From the NCBI GenBank assembly GCA_028284385.1, contig JANQRT010000024.1, positions 124,001 through 188,000 on the forward strand: DNA of 64,000 nucleotides, read 5' to 3'. The notes under the pieces were generated by a model. It did no database searches. It was not told the DNA's origin and saw nothing but the letters and a program-made list of their open reading frames with translations. Shown piece by piece: positions 51,550 through 60,581 of this stretch. Origin of the DNA: Opitutaceae bacterium. GTDB taxonomy: Bacteria > Verrucomicrobiota > Verrucomicrobiia > Opitutales > Opitutaceae. Within the stretch, counting starts at the first letter, position 1. The number at the start of each line of letters is the position of its first letter. The translations under genes and the position numbers were made by a program.

Positions 51550-52485
51550 CTAATTCGTCTGCGTCCCCGGCGTACCGAAATACTGACCTCCATTTAAATA
51601 AGGCAAATCATCCGTGAAGTGGTAGTGATAAATCCCTTCGGGATGTTCTGGCGTAGGACCGAAATGGCCGTGATACTCGTCCAGGTCCTCGCTGGTCAGT
51701 ATCTCGCCATTTTCTTCCGGACCGTAAACCGGAAATCCGTCCAACAACACTCCAACAAAGGACCCGCGACCATTATTGCCCGTCAAGTAAATCGGCTCGA
51801 AGTGATAGTGATAGACGCCGCTGTTTTGCGGATGCCCGTTGTATTGATCGAAGCTATCAACCTCGGAGGTCAGAGGTTGATTGTTTGGACCTGCGTATTG
51901 ATTGAAAAAGGCAACCCCATTGACAGCGATCCCGATCGAGCCAAGTCTTGTATTCGTTTTATTATTCGCCTCCGTCGGATTGATGGGAATGCGATAGACC
52001 ATGGTCTGGGTTTCGATGCGGTTGGGGTTGATCCGAAAATTCGGATTAGTGCCGTTGTAAGCTTCGAACCTGGAATCCGAATTCGAAAAGTAGGGGCTTG
52101 GATGGTTTGGGACGTTAGTCGTTTCAATTACAATAAAATCTCCGTCTTGATAAATCTCCAGGCTGTCATCGAACAGCTGATACACTAGCGGAAGCGAGCT
52201 GCCTGGATCGGCCGAAACGGCCTGAAAATACGATTCCTTCGCATCGCCTACGGAGACAACCGTCTCAGCCACCCCACTCTGCGGAATCTCAATCGCCTCA
52301 TTCCCAGCCAGGTTTATCCAAGTTTTCAGGTCTTCCGACCGCTGCACAGTCCACGATCCCCCAGCGTCACCCGTCAGCTTAAGCGAGATGGACGTTTTCT
52401 CGACGGCTAATTCCAAATCAACGCTATCCTGAGCGAACGCGATGAGAGGCAGAAGAACGGTAATGACTAAAGAGAACTTCATCAT
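51550..52485 (-). CDS. YHYH-domain exported protein
   Basis: 311 residues. A signal peptide (first 18) precedes a small beta domain (ELAVEKTSISLKLTG, SWTVQRSEDLKTWINLAGNE) like those seen in autotransporter or cell-surface proteins of Verrucomicrobia. The YHYH domain then follows with the repeated His motif: GVYHYHFEPIYLTG near residue 230 and GIYHYHFTDDLPYLNGG near 290. The His/Tyr motif may bind copper or another metal. It has an AAGAGG ribosome site and follows the small SD-led gene by 21 bases; MORN and SCO genes follow. Confidence 0.9.
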   Translation of the reverse strand: MMKFSLVITVLLPLIAFAQDSVDLELAVEKTSISLKLTGDAGGSWTVQRSEDLKTWINLAGNEAIEIPQSGVAETVVSVGDAKESYFQAVSADPGSSLPLVYQLFDDSLEIYQDGDFIVIETTNVPNHPSPYFSNSDSRFEAYNGTNPNFRINPNRIETQTMVYRIPINPTEANNKTNTRLGSIGIAVNGVAFFNQYAGPNNQPLTSEVDSFDQYNGHPQNSGVYHYHFEPIYLTGNNGRGSFVGVLLDGFPVYGPEENGEILTSEDLDEYHGHFGPTPEHPEGIYHYHFTDDLPYLNGGQYFGTPGTQTN

Positions 52486-52506
52486 ATACCTCTTCTTAAC
52501 GCTGAG

Positions 52507-52698
52507 TCACCCCCGACGGCTACACTCAATCTTAGCAGTCGACTTTTCTTCCGACTGCTTTTCTGAACTGGACTCGGATCTCGTTCGCCAGACACGATTC
52601 AGCCTAGCGTCTCGATTCCTTCTAGCCAATCGACGCCTGAAAACGCTACCAGTTGAAAAGCTGCTGAGTGAAAAGGTGTAGGGCATTGGTGTATTCAT
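52507..52698 (-). CDS. Small basic protein with strong ribosome site, head of the YHYH operon
   Basis: 63 residues. The ATG at 52698 has AAAGGAG four bases upstream, a good Shine-Dalgarno, and the stop is 21 bases from the YHYH start. The protein is rich in Ser and Arg (RRRLARRNRDARLNRVWRTR), with no signal peptide, and is not recognised. The frame is also open on the other strand (52442-52681), but that one lacks a ribosome site. It may be a small regulator, an RNA- or DNA-binding protein, or only a coupling leader. Confidence 0.45.
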   Translation of the reverse strand: MNTPMPYTFSLSSFSTGSVFRRRLARRNRDARLNRVWRTRSESSSEKQSEEKSTAKIECSRRG

Positions 52699-52957
52699 TT
52701 TTCTCCTTTGTTGAATTTACGCGTTAATCTATACCACTATCTAACCACCCGAAAATGACAGCCTCAGGGCGACAGAATTACAAAATTGTCATGGGACCTG
52801 GAGGAACCGGAGAGCTCATGCAGGAACGGGTTTCGCAAGTCCTCCGGAGCTTATAGAGCGAAAGAAGGAGCGCTGAGACAATCACCACCTCGAATCAAAT
52901 TGAGCTCCAATTCGAAAACCAGACAATCATCTCCAGAGAACAACCGTTATCGCTAAC

Positions 52958-53449
52958 ATGAAAACCTATCGCGCTTTTTTATCCACTCTTCTAAGCTTGG
53001 GCTTCCTAGCCGTATTCGCTGGAGCCGAACCGGATTACGACCGAAGCAAGCTCCTCAATCTAGAAAAAGGGAAGCTCGCCGTCCAAGGCTACGATCCGGT
53101 GGCCTATTTTTCGGGCACGCCAATGGAAGGCAAGACGTCGTTAACCCACGAATACAAAGGAATCACCTACCGCTTCGCCAACGAGGCTAATCGCGAAGCC
53201 TTTATCGCCATGCCTGATCATTACGAACCGCAATATGGCGGCTGGTGCGCCTACGCCATGCTCGACTCCGACAAAGTAGCGATTAATCCCAAACGCTTCA
53301 AAGTCGTCGACGAAAAGCTCTACCTATTCTACGACGGCCTCTGGGGCGACACCCTCAAACGCTGGAACAAGCTGACCAACAAGCAAACCGAAACTTCACT
53401 CGTAGAAAAAGCCAACCAAAACTGGACCAAAATCGTATCCAAAAAATAG
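52958..53449 (+). CDS. Exported YHS-domain protein
   Basis: 163 residues with a signal peptide (to about residue 22). The YHS domain occupies about 38-95: KLAVQGYDPVAYFSGTPM, HEYKGITYRFANEANREAF and YEPQYGGWCAYAM, which holds the conserved Cys. YHS domains bind metal ions and are often seen with copper or mercury proteins. It is divergent from the YHYH operon, from which it is separated by 259 bases, so the two may share regulation. Its molecular role is not known. Confidence 0.9.
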   Translation: MKTYRAFLSTLLSLGFLAVFAGAEPDYDRSKLLNLEKGKLAVQGYDPVAYFSGTPMEGKTSLTHEYKGITYRFANEANREAFIAMPDHYEPQYGGWCAYAMLDSDKVAINPKRFKVVDEKLYLFYDGLWGDTLKRWNKLTNKQTETSLVEKANQNWTKIVSKK

Positions 53450-53561
53450 ATTTTTACTCGTTGATCTTATTATAGGCTTTGCCTCTCAGTCCTTGCTTCG
53501 TCTCCTCAATACGGAACAATGCCAGTTTTCAATTTGAGCATTGCCCCTTGCAAGACCGACG

Positions 53562-56537
53562 TCACCTGACAGGAGCAGACACCTTCAATCGAACGGGGCC
53601 AAGCAAGCCGGAGGGTTCGAGAGGAATTTCGTCAATTGCTCTGCCTCGGCGATCTACCTTAAAGTTGATATTGGTTGAAGTGAATCGCCTGGCATTTGGA
53701 GATTCATCATCACCGGCCACACGGTTATACCAGGAGTTCACGACTTTGATTTCCAATTCATTCTCCTTGCGCAGGAGTCCTTGAGGAACTTCCGCTCGGA
53801 ATGGCGGTGTCCAGACCGTGCCTAAATCGCTCCCATTGAGCCTTATCTCAGCAATACCCACATCCTTAACGCTGCCCAGCTCGATAAAAACCTTTCTGCC
53901 TGGAATGGGATCTTCGTCGAGGGAGAAGGACTTTCGGTACATGGCCTCGCCGGAATAGTATTTGATTTTTGGATTCGAGTGTTGGGACCAATCAAGCAGT
54001 TCCGGAAATTCAATTCGGGCTGGCCCTCCCCACCCAGTGTCAAATTCAACCGTCCACTTCCCCCGCAGTTCCGCGAAGGTTTCGTATTCCAAATGATTTC
54101 GCGCATGGGTGCCCTGCTGGTCATCGGGGATTTTTCTGTCAAAGACAACGAAGGCAGTTCCATAAGGATCCAAGATGAGCGGCAGGGTCGTCATGCCACG
54201 CTTTTGGGCAAATGCCTGGGCAGGCCAAGTTTTTCCGGACACCGCATCCCACAACTCCGGCTGTTTGCCGGTAACTCGGAAGCTCGCCTGAAACTTCTGC
54301 GTATCGGGAGTCTGGTTCGAGACAAAGTAGACGTCGGCCCCGCCTATGGTGTAGTGGATAAAATCATACCTGGGTTCACCATTGGCTCCTATCAATTCGC
54401 AATCAGGCGAGAGACCAGTGGAGAGAAGATACTCCCGAGCATTCATTCCCCAGACCAAGGTTCCTTGGCCGTATTGTCGCCGTCCCTCAGGGCCGGGATT
54501 CTGTCCCCATATTGCTGTTACCAGCGAAGAAAAGATTTCCTGAGCCGCCTCGCCCCCAACCAGGCTGACCATATGCTCCGGCTTCGGACCTAGAACGGTA
54601 GCTCCCGCTTTCAAGAGCTCCTCTATCTTCTTCAAAACAGCAAGAGACAGTACCTTGTGGTCGGGCAAAACCACCACCCGATATTGCACTCCTCCAGGAA
54701 CCTCAATCTTCCCTTCTGAAACCTTCAATTGCAGGAAGATGGTCTCGTCCGTCACATCGTAATCAAAGCCGGGCAGCGCTCCCGCCGGATCGGAATGCTT
54801 GTTCGGGAATACGTTAGGCACATGATCGCCATAGTAGTACAGCGCATCTGCCACGAAGCTTCCTTCCTGCACTACACTCTGAACTCGATGTAGATAGTCG
54901 ATAAAGGGGCCAGACTGATTCCACCAGGTCACCTGAGGATTGACATGAGTTCCCGCGAAATAAACCTGGCCGGGAAGTCCCATTTCCTCGGGGGAGCAGA
55001 CAAAGGTATGAAAGTAGGTCCGGTTCAGACCAGCGCAGATTTCATGATCGAAAGCGGACTTTTGATCGCGCCACAATTCGTCATTCCAGTGGTGGCCGAT
55101 CGTGGTAAAGGATTCGGCTCCAACGATTTTCTTTCCGTAAATGTGAGCTGCCGACGAGGCTTGCTTAACGAAAAAGCGACGTTCCGGAGTTGGCCGATGC
55201 GGTGAGGGCGACCAGAACTCGCTCATAACTATGTCACTGAAACCGTAGTTTTTTATTCCATCAAAGGGCCCGGCATGGGGACCCGCGGATTCGGGTTGGA
55301 TGCCCATATTGTATTGGTGAGCGTACTCCTGAAAGCGGGCGTAGTGACTGTGGGCCACCAGGTCGCCTAAGGTCTTCCGGAAGTCCGCTAGAAAACGGTT
55401 GGAGGTCTCTACGCTGTCCACCACGAATCCCGCTATAATCGGTAGGTAAAGGAGGGGATCGTAGCCTCGGTAGTTCTCGAACTCCTCCCGGAAATCATCG
55501 GTCCAATTCATGCCTCCACACTCCCAGCTATCCGTTTCCAGAAAGGTCAAGGTTGTCCCGACATGGTCCCCGGCACGAGCGAGAATGGGATCTACCACCT
55601 CATGCCAGTAAAAGTCGAAAGCCTCTTTTTTGAGGTAATCGACAACCTTTCCTTTCCAGGCTCCGCTCGAAGTGCTCACGCGGGCATCCGTACAGGTATA
55701 ACCCATGCGAAGGACGGTCCATCTACCATAGGTCGGTCGCCAATTGAGATTTCCGTACTGGTCCAGGTGTTCTGTAATGTCCAGCACACTACTTTTACTG
55801 ATCGTGCGCGCTTCATCGAACATTTCCGCTCCGGTCGGGTTAGCATTGGTCAGCAGAAACCGGCAATCTGGGGCGGATCCACCCAATTCATCGAACCCCG
55901 CTTTCAACTCCAGGTCAGTAATGAACTCCCCCTTCAACTGCTCGCCGCGTATTGGAATCGCCAATACGGCTATGTCCTGATAAAAATTCCAACGGGTCGC
56001 CGGTTTGGCCAACTGAATGGGGAAATTCTTCCCTGGGTTCACCACTTCCTGGGTAAAGACTAGATGTTTTGCGGCCATTTCCGGAGGGACAATGGGACCT
56101 CCCAGATTCCATCCGCTTTGAATGTTTAAACCGATTTCCAAATCGAGACGACGCGCCTCATCCAGAGCATGAACAAACATATCGATCCATTCCGGAGAAC
56201 CGAACAAGGGACCGGCTGGGATATCCCGGTGATATCCGCGAGAATTGTAGCCACCCGCATCAAAGACCATCGCGCCCTGGAAGTTCCTGGACCTCATCGC
56301 CTCCAGATCGCGAGTGATGGCTGCTTTATCGACATTCCCGTTTAGCCACCACCACCAGCAGTTGACTCCGGATTCCTTTTGAGGGGCAGCGAACTGTTTC
56401 CTGATTTCGGAAATCGTCGGGCCCGAATTTTCCTGAGCCACGACCATGCCTTTCGGGACGAATGCCAAAGCAATAAGCAGGACGAATATTCCCGCTCGGT
56501 TTGGTCTTGCCCGCTGGTTTCTCTCCGTGGATTTCAT
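53562..56537 (-). CDS. Exported alpha-L-rhamnosidase-like glycosidase (GH106 family)
   Basis: About 991 residues from ATG at 56537. A signal peptide (to about residue 35) is followed by the GH106 barrel: VNCWWWWLNGNVDKAAITRD, GAMVFDAGGYNSRGY, LDEARRLDLEIGLNIQSGWN, DSWECGGMNWTDDF and ESAGPHAGPFDGIKNYG. C-terminal beta-sandwich modules of a galactose-binding type follow (about 840-985; WTVEFDTGWGGPARIEFP). GH106 enzymes remove terminal alpha-L-rhamnose from plant or algal polysaccharides. It lies next to a sulfatase on the same strand (69 bases), which fits sulfated rhamnans or ulvan. Confidence 0.87.
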   Translation of the reverse strand: MKSTERNQRARPNRAGIFVLLIALAFVPKGMVVAQENSGPTISEIRKQFAAPQKESGVNCWWWWLNGNVDKAAITRDLEAMRSRNFQGAMVFDAGGYNSRGYHRDIPAGPLFGSPEWIDMFVHALDEARRLDLEIGLNIQSGWNLGGPIVPPEMAAKHLVFTQEVVNPGKNFPIQLAKPATRWNFYQDIAVLAIPIRGEQLKGEFITDLELKAGFDELGGSAPDCRFLLTNANPTGAEMFDEARTISKSSVLDITEHLDQYGNLNWRPTYGRWTVLRMGYTCTDARVSTSSGAWKGKVVDYLKKEAFDFYWHEVVDPILARAGDHVGTTLTFLETDSWECGGMNWTDDFREEFENYRGYDPLLYLPIIAGFVVDSVETSNRFLADFRKTLGDLVAHSHYARFQEYAHQYNMGIQPESAGPHAGPFDGIKNYGFSDIVMSEFWSPSPHRPTPERRFFVKQASSAAHIYGKKIVGAESFTTIGHHWNDELWRDQKSAFDHEICAGLNRTYFHTFVCSPEEMGLPGQVYFAGTHVNPQVTWWNQSGPFIDYLHRVQSVVQEGSFVADALYYYGDHVPNVFPNKHSDPAGALPGFDYDVTDETIFLQLKVSEGKIEVPGGVQYRVVVLPDHKVLSLAVLKKIEELLKAGATVLGPKPEHMVSLVGGEAAQEIFSSLVTAIWGQNPGPEGRRQYGQGTLVWGMNAREYLLSTGLSPDCELIGANGEPRYDFIHYTIGGADVYFVSNQTPDTQKFQASFRVTGKQPELWDAVSGKTWPAQAFAQKRGMTTLPLILDPYGTAFVVFDRKIPDDQQGTHARNHLEYETFAELRGKWTVEFDTGWGGPARIEFPELLDWSQHSNPKIKYYSGEAMYRKSFSLDEDPIPGRKVFIELGSVKDVGIAEIRLNGSDLGTVWTPPFRAEVPQGLLRKENELEIKVVNSWYNRVAGDDESPNARRFTSTNINFKVDRRGRAIDEIPLEPSGLLGPVRLKVSAPVR

Positions 56538-56612
56538 TTTCAAAGGAGCCTTGGTGTTTGGGTTTAGCGCAGCGGCTTAAATTTCCACCTGGCTTTCAAT
56601 CATTTCCACAGC

Positions 56613-58190
56613 TCAGTACGTCTGTCTCGGCTCAGGTAAGAGGTGAAGGAAATCGGCTCCGGCTTTTTTCAGTTCCTTCATCTGGGCCGCCCGCATTTCC
56701 ATTTTGATGTCATGGTATTCGGGACGCACGGCGAGGTTGTGAAGCTCCTTAGGATCCGTGCTCATGTCATAAAGCTCATCGATGTAATCCTTATAAATAT
56801 ACCGGATGTACTTGTATCTGCCCTGGCGGATCATGAGCCAGGAACGAATCCCGGTCCGCGAATGAGCAATAAATGAACTCCAGTCGTCGGTTTGGTTGGC
56901 CTTTTCCAGTTCCTCGATCAATTCCGGCTCTCCCCCATAGAGCGTACCTGTGTAAGTGAGGATCACCGGCTCGTCATCCCATTCCTGCGTTTCCGGGTGG
57001 AGGAAGAGCTCGGTCAGATCACGTCCGTCCAGCTTATGGGCAGGCTCGATCCCTGCGAGGCTGTGGAAGGTGCGGACGAGGTCGATGCCATTGACAGGGA
57101 CAGACGTCCGCGTGTTGGCAGGAACTTTGCCAGGCCAGCGGACGATCAGCGGGGCCAGAAGATTGGCGTCGTATGGAGCGATTTTCAGAGTAAAGCCATG
57201 TTGTCCCCAAGCATAGCCTTGGTCAGAAGTGAATACCACGATGGTGTTTTCCAATTGCCCGGTTTCTTCCAGGGTTTGCATGATGCGGCCTACGCCTTCA
57301 TCAACCGCCATGACCGCTTCATGGTACATCTTCACCTGGCGATCCAGAGGATTCGGACCTTTCATCGGAATGCCGGTCTCTGGATGGGGCCGTATCGCCG
57401 AATAGTTGATCAGGTACTCCGGCTTGTCGGGCCGAGGTGGATACATATCTTCCGGGTAGTCCATTTCCGGGGCATCGGCCAGGCTTCCAATGTGTCGTTC
57501 CGCAGGCGTGTAGGGACCATGGACGGCGCCATAGCAAAGCCAAAAGTACCAGGGCTGATCAGGTTCCTTAGCTCGCTCCTTGAGGAACTCGATCGTGAGA
57601 TCCGTGTAGGCATCCGTACTGTATTGCTCCAGATCCACCAATTCCTCTCCGTGCATGCGCAGAGCCTGACCCCAGTAATAGTCATTTGGCTTCCCCGGCG
57701 GAGATGGCAGGTGATGCTCCCACACCGCGGACCAATCCCAGGCCTTTTTATATCTGGGTACGCTCCAATGCCATTTTCCGATCATGCCCGTGTAATAGCC
57801 TTGGGATCGAAAGTGAGTGGGCCAGTATGGAGTCTCCCGGTCGTAATGAAACTGGTGCAAACCTGTCAGCGCATTGCCTCGGGAGGGGACGCACTTTGCT
57901 CCGGTATAGCAATAACGGAAACGTAGTCCTTGCTCCGCCAGGGTATCGATATTCGGTGTCTCAATCCAAGGCTGGGCTTCTGTATAACAGCTGAGCGTAC
58001 GTATGCTCTGGTCATCCGTAAAGATATAGAGAATATTGGGTTTGGCGGCCGTTAGAGCAGTACTGAACAAGAACAGGGCAAACAGAATTAGAGCGCAGTC
58101 CGAACGCTTGCCGGCAATACACTCCGAATGTATTTGTTTCATCATATCGAGAACTTGGTACAACCGTGACCTTGAACTCTTTTTTCCCAT
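56613..58190 (-). CDS. Exported S1-type sulfatase
   Basis: 525 residues. A signal peptide ends near residue 50 (STALTAAKPN), preceded by a basic leader; a later Met (58142) is also possible. The formylglycine motif is CVPSR (Cys100). Metal and substrate residues follow (FTDDQS, HWSVPRY, CYGAVHGPYTP, FTSDQGYAWGQHG). Exported sulfatases of this kind remove sulfate from polysaccharides. Gene order (GH106 downstream by 69 bases, lyase-like gene divergent) points to an algal polysaccharide. The S1 subfamily cannot be fixed without a search. Confidence 0.92.
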   Translation of the reverse strand: MGKKSSRSRLYQVLDMMKQIHSECIAGKRSDCALILFALFLFSTALTAAKPNILYIFTDDQSIRTLSCYTEAQPWIETPNIDTLAEQGLRFRYCYTGAKCVPSRGNALTGLHQFHYDRETPYWPTHFRSQGYYTGMIGKWHWSVPRYKKAWDWSAVWEHHLPSPPGKPNDYYWGQALRMHGEELVDLEQYSTDAYTDLTIEFLKERAKEPDQPWYFWLCYGAVHGPYTPAERHIGSLADAPEMDYPEDMYPPRPDKPEYLINYSAIRPHPETGIPMKGPNPLDRQVKMYHEAVMAVDEGVGRIMQTLEETGQLENTIVVFTSDQGYAWGQHGFTLKIAPYDANLLAPLIVRWPGKVPANTRTSVPVNGIDLVRTFHSLAGIEPAHKLDGRDLTELFLHPETQEWDDEPVILTYTGTLYGGEPELIEELEKANQTDDWSSFIAHSRTGIRSWLMIRQGRYKYIRYIYKDYIDELYDMSTDPKELHNLAVRPEYHDIKMEMRAAQMKELKKAGADFLHLLPEPRQTY

Positions 58191-58377
58191 GAGCCAATGA
58201 TCTGCTTTGCAACTGTTTCAAATCACCTGAGCCTCATTTGCCCGGAATGTGTGGTAGCTCTTTTATGATGCATTTTTCCGTAATCCAAGAGGCCCTCCAA
58301 AGCGGCCTGCCCTCGACTCTCAGAAGGCCACGGAGCGGAGAAGCCGCAGACCTTGAACCTACTAATTTCGACCTCCC

Positions 58378-59763
58378 ATGATCCGAGCGCTCCCTGTTTT
58401 TTTGTTATACCTTATCGGTTGTTGTTCCCTTGTGGGGGACCAACCTGACTATGCCGTTTTTGGCGAGGCCGGTGGCTATAAGATGATCTACGATCGCAGG
58501 GCAGGACCTGTCGCCGTCCAGGGAGAGGAGGAGCAGGTATTCATCGCCTACCAGGGATCAGCCCGACCGGCCAATTCCAGAAAAGTTTGGGCCACACCCA
58601 TGGTCACCGCTTGGGATCCGAGATCTCAATCCTTTTCAGCCTCCGTTCCCATAGGCCCTTCGAGCATGGATCATCATCATGGTCCTGTTATTTGGCCAGA
58701 CGCCAAGGGCCACCTCCACTTGCTTTCAGGCTGCCACCGAACCACCGGGTCTCATCTGATATCAAATGAGCCGGGAAACCTGGGTAGCAACCTCGCCGAC
58801 TGGACTCACGGCAGTGGATTTCCCTTTTATATTTCCTATCCGCACGTCTTCGTTCTCCCGGAAGAGCGAGCCCTCATTTTTTATCGAACCTACGGACACA
58901 CCAGCTCCTGGACCTACCAAATTACGGAAACCAATGGCATCCTTTGGGATCGACCGGAAAACGATCTCACCGATCTGGATACAGGGGGCTACCTGGACTG
59001 GTCAGCCTATCATTCGGCCAAGGTAGACCCCGAAGGAAAATACCTTCACGTCGCTTTTGTCGATTACGATGACAACAAGGCTAAGGACCCGAAACGTTTC
59101 TTCAACCCAGGGTATGATCTGCCATTTAGGAACGGGGCCCAGAAATACAACCTCTATCACCTCAAAGTAAATCTGGAATCCGGGAAGGTCTCCAACTCGA
59201 AAGGCGCTCCTGTCCAGACTCCAGTCCACTTGGATCAGGCCAAAGCGGAGTGTCTGGTTTGGGGTACAGGATGGCGATTTACCGGGATTCCGCCTGACAT
59301 CAACTTTGATCAACAAGGCTCCCCCGCCCTCCTTCATGTTCTCTCGGGAGATACCCCGGACGATTTAGACTACTACTTCCTTCGACATACGGACGAGGGT
59401 TGGATTCGAACCAGAATTCGATCGGCAGGCCATTCCTGGAATGTTGGCCGCATCGTCCATTCTCCAGACGGGATTTGGACCGCTTTGCTGGTCGTGACCG
59501 CGCCCGGCCAGCTCGGCGAAGGTCTCATGGACAACCATGGTGGCGGACGCCTCGAGGAATGGGTTTCGTCCGACGACGGCAAGACTTGGCAATTCAAGCA
59601 AGACAGGACTCCCAACCCGGAACACTATCCGAACTGGCGGTTCAACAACGTACGCCCCGTAATCAGAATGGACGGTTCAGAGGCCCCCGGAATCGCAATC
59701 TGTTACGGGTGGCCGGATAGCGTAACTCCCGACGCGCGAGGGTTTCTCCTCTTCACCGATTAA
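58378..59763 (+). CDS. BNR-4 family protein, candidate PL24/PL25-like ulvan lyase
   Basis: 461 residues with a signal peptide ending near residue 21. The protein is a seven-bladed-propeller type of the BNR-4 family. The block MDHHHGPVIWPDAKGHLHLL then SGCH gives His99-101 and His120; YPHV gives Tyr154, IFYRTYG gives Tyr169/Arg170, and SAYHSA gives Tyr211. From memory the PL25 ulvan lyase PLSV_3936 uses His123, His143, Tyr188, Arg204 and Tyr246; here His100, His120, Tyr154, Arg170 and Tyr211 show the same 20- and 16-residue steps. So it may cleave ulvan by beta-elimination. It is 14 bases before a DUF1961 gene. Confidence 0.72.
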   Translation: MIRALPVFLLYLIGCCSLVGDQPDYAVFGEAGGYKMIYDRRAGPVAVQGEEEQVFIAYQGSARPANSRKVWATPMVTAWDPRSQSFSASVPIGPSSMDHHHGPVIWPDAKGHLHLLSGCHRTTGSHLISNEPGNLGSNLADWTHGSGFPFYISYPHVFVLPEERALIFYRTYGHTSSWTYQITETNGILWDRPENDLTDLDTGGYLDWSAYHSAKVDPEGKYLHVAFVDYDDNKAKDPKRFFNPGYDLPFRNGAQKYNLYHLKVNLESGKVSNSKGAPVQTPVHLDQAKAECLVWGTGWRFTGIPPDINFDQQGSPALLHVLSGDTPDDLDYYFLRHTDEGWIRTRIRSAGHSWNVGRIVHSPDGIWTALLVVTAPGQLGEGLMDNHGGGRLEEWVSSDDGKTWQFKQDRTPNPEHYPNWRFNNVRPVIRMDGSEAPGIAICYGWPDSVTPDARGFLLFTD

Positions 59764-59776
59764 AGCGCACCGTGAA

Positions 59777-60502
59777 ATGAAATCGCTTCTGTATTGTTTT
59801 TTCGGATTCTGTTTCGCGCTGGGCGCGACAATGGGGGAACGCCTCCCCTGTCCTGGGAACCTGATATACCAAAACAATCTGGCTTCCGCATCCGATGTCG
59901 AGGATTGGGTCATGGAAGGCCCTGGAAAACTAGCCTTCCGTGATGGCTGGATGGAGATGTGGTCTCCCGATAAAGCCTACCATCATGTGTTTTGGTGTCC
60001 GGAGGACTTTCCAAACCGATTTATTGCGGAATGGGAAATGCAAAATTTGGACCCGACGAATGGATTATGTATCATTTTTTTCGCTACGCAAGGATTGAAT
60101 GGAGAGGATATTTTTGATCCTTCACTTCCCCCGCGCGATGGAACCTTCAGACAATATAACAAGGATCAGCTTCGCTCCTACCACATCTCTTACTACACCA
60201 ACACCCCAATGCGGCCTGACAGAGGCAAAACCCACTTGCGCAAAAACAACAAAGCCAACCTGGTTCAGGAGAGCGAAGATGGCATTCCGGCAAAATCCAC
60301 CGAGATCCATAAAGTGAAGCTGATCAAGGACGGTCCCCACATCCGTTTTTTTGTGGACGACCGGAAGGTGATCGACTGGATCGATACTCCGGAAACTGAA
60401 GTACGCCCTCCTTACGAAGAAGGGAAAATGGGATTCCGTCAGATGCAATGGACCCACTTTCGCTATCGGAACTTTCGGGTTTATGAAATTGAGGATGAAT
60501 AA
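59777..60502 (+). CDS. DUF1961 exported protein (concanavalin-type jelly roll)
   Basis: 241 residues with a signal peptide (to about residue 20). The DUF1961 pattern is seen: LIYQNNLASASDVEDWVMEG, WSPDKAYHHVFWCPEDFPN, FIAEWEMQNLDPTNGLCIIFF and a GKMGFRQMQWTHFRYRNF end. This fold binds or cleaves carbohydrate in related families, but the activity of DUF1961 is not settled. It follows the lyase-like gene by 14 bases with no promoter, so they are co-transcribed, and it probably acts on the same polysaccharide. Confidence 0.83.
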   Translation: MKSLLYCFFGFCFALGATMGERLPCPGNLIYQNNLASASDVEDWVMEGPGKLAFRDGWMEMWSPDKAYHHVFWCPEDFPNRFIAEWEMQNLDPTNGLCIIFFATQGLNGEDIFDPSLPPRDGTFRQYNKDQLRSYHISYYTNTPMRPDRGKTHLRKNNKANLVQESEDGIPAKSTEIHKVKLIKDGPHIRFFVDDRKVIDWIDTPETEVRPPYEEGKMGFRQMQWTHFRYRNFRVYEIEDE

Positions 60503-60504
60503 GA

Positions 60505-60520
60505 CCGTCTGTCATGACGG
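60505..60520. terminator. Hairpin between convergent genes
   Basis: CCGTC/GACGG around a 6-base loop, two bases after the DUF1961 stop. No U-tract; it may still stop transcription from the lyase/DUF1961 unit. Confidence 0.4.
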
Positions 60521-60581
60521 CATCACTACAATAATCGATAAAGCAGGAAGGGTTGGAGCACCAATGTTTACCTATTCCGCT

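Noticed and set aside
53979..54593. A 204-codon plus-strand frame inside the GH106 gene
   Set aside because: It lies wholly opposite a strongly supported glycosidase and shows no domain.
56892..57926. A 344-codon plus-strand frame opposite the sulfatase at 56613-58190
   Set aside because: It is the mirror of a clearly recognised sulfatase with CVPSR and metal-site motifs. The opposite frame has no signal, motif or ribosome site.
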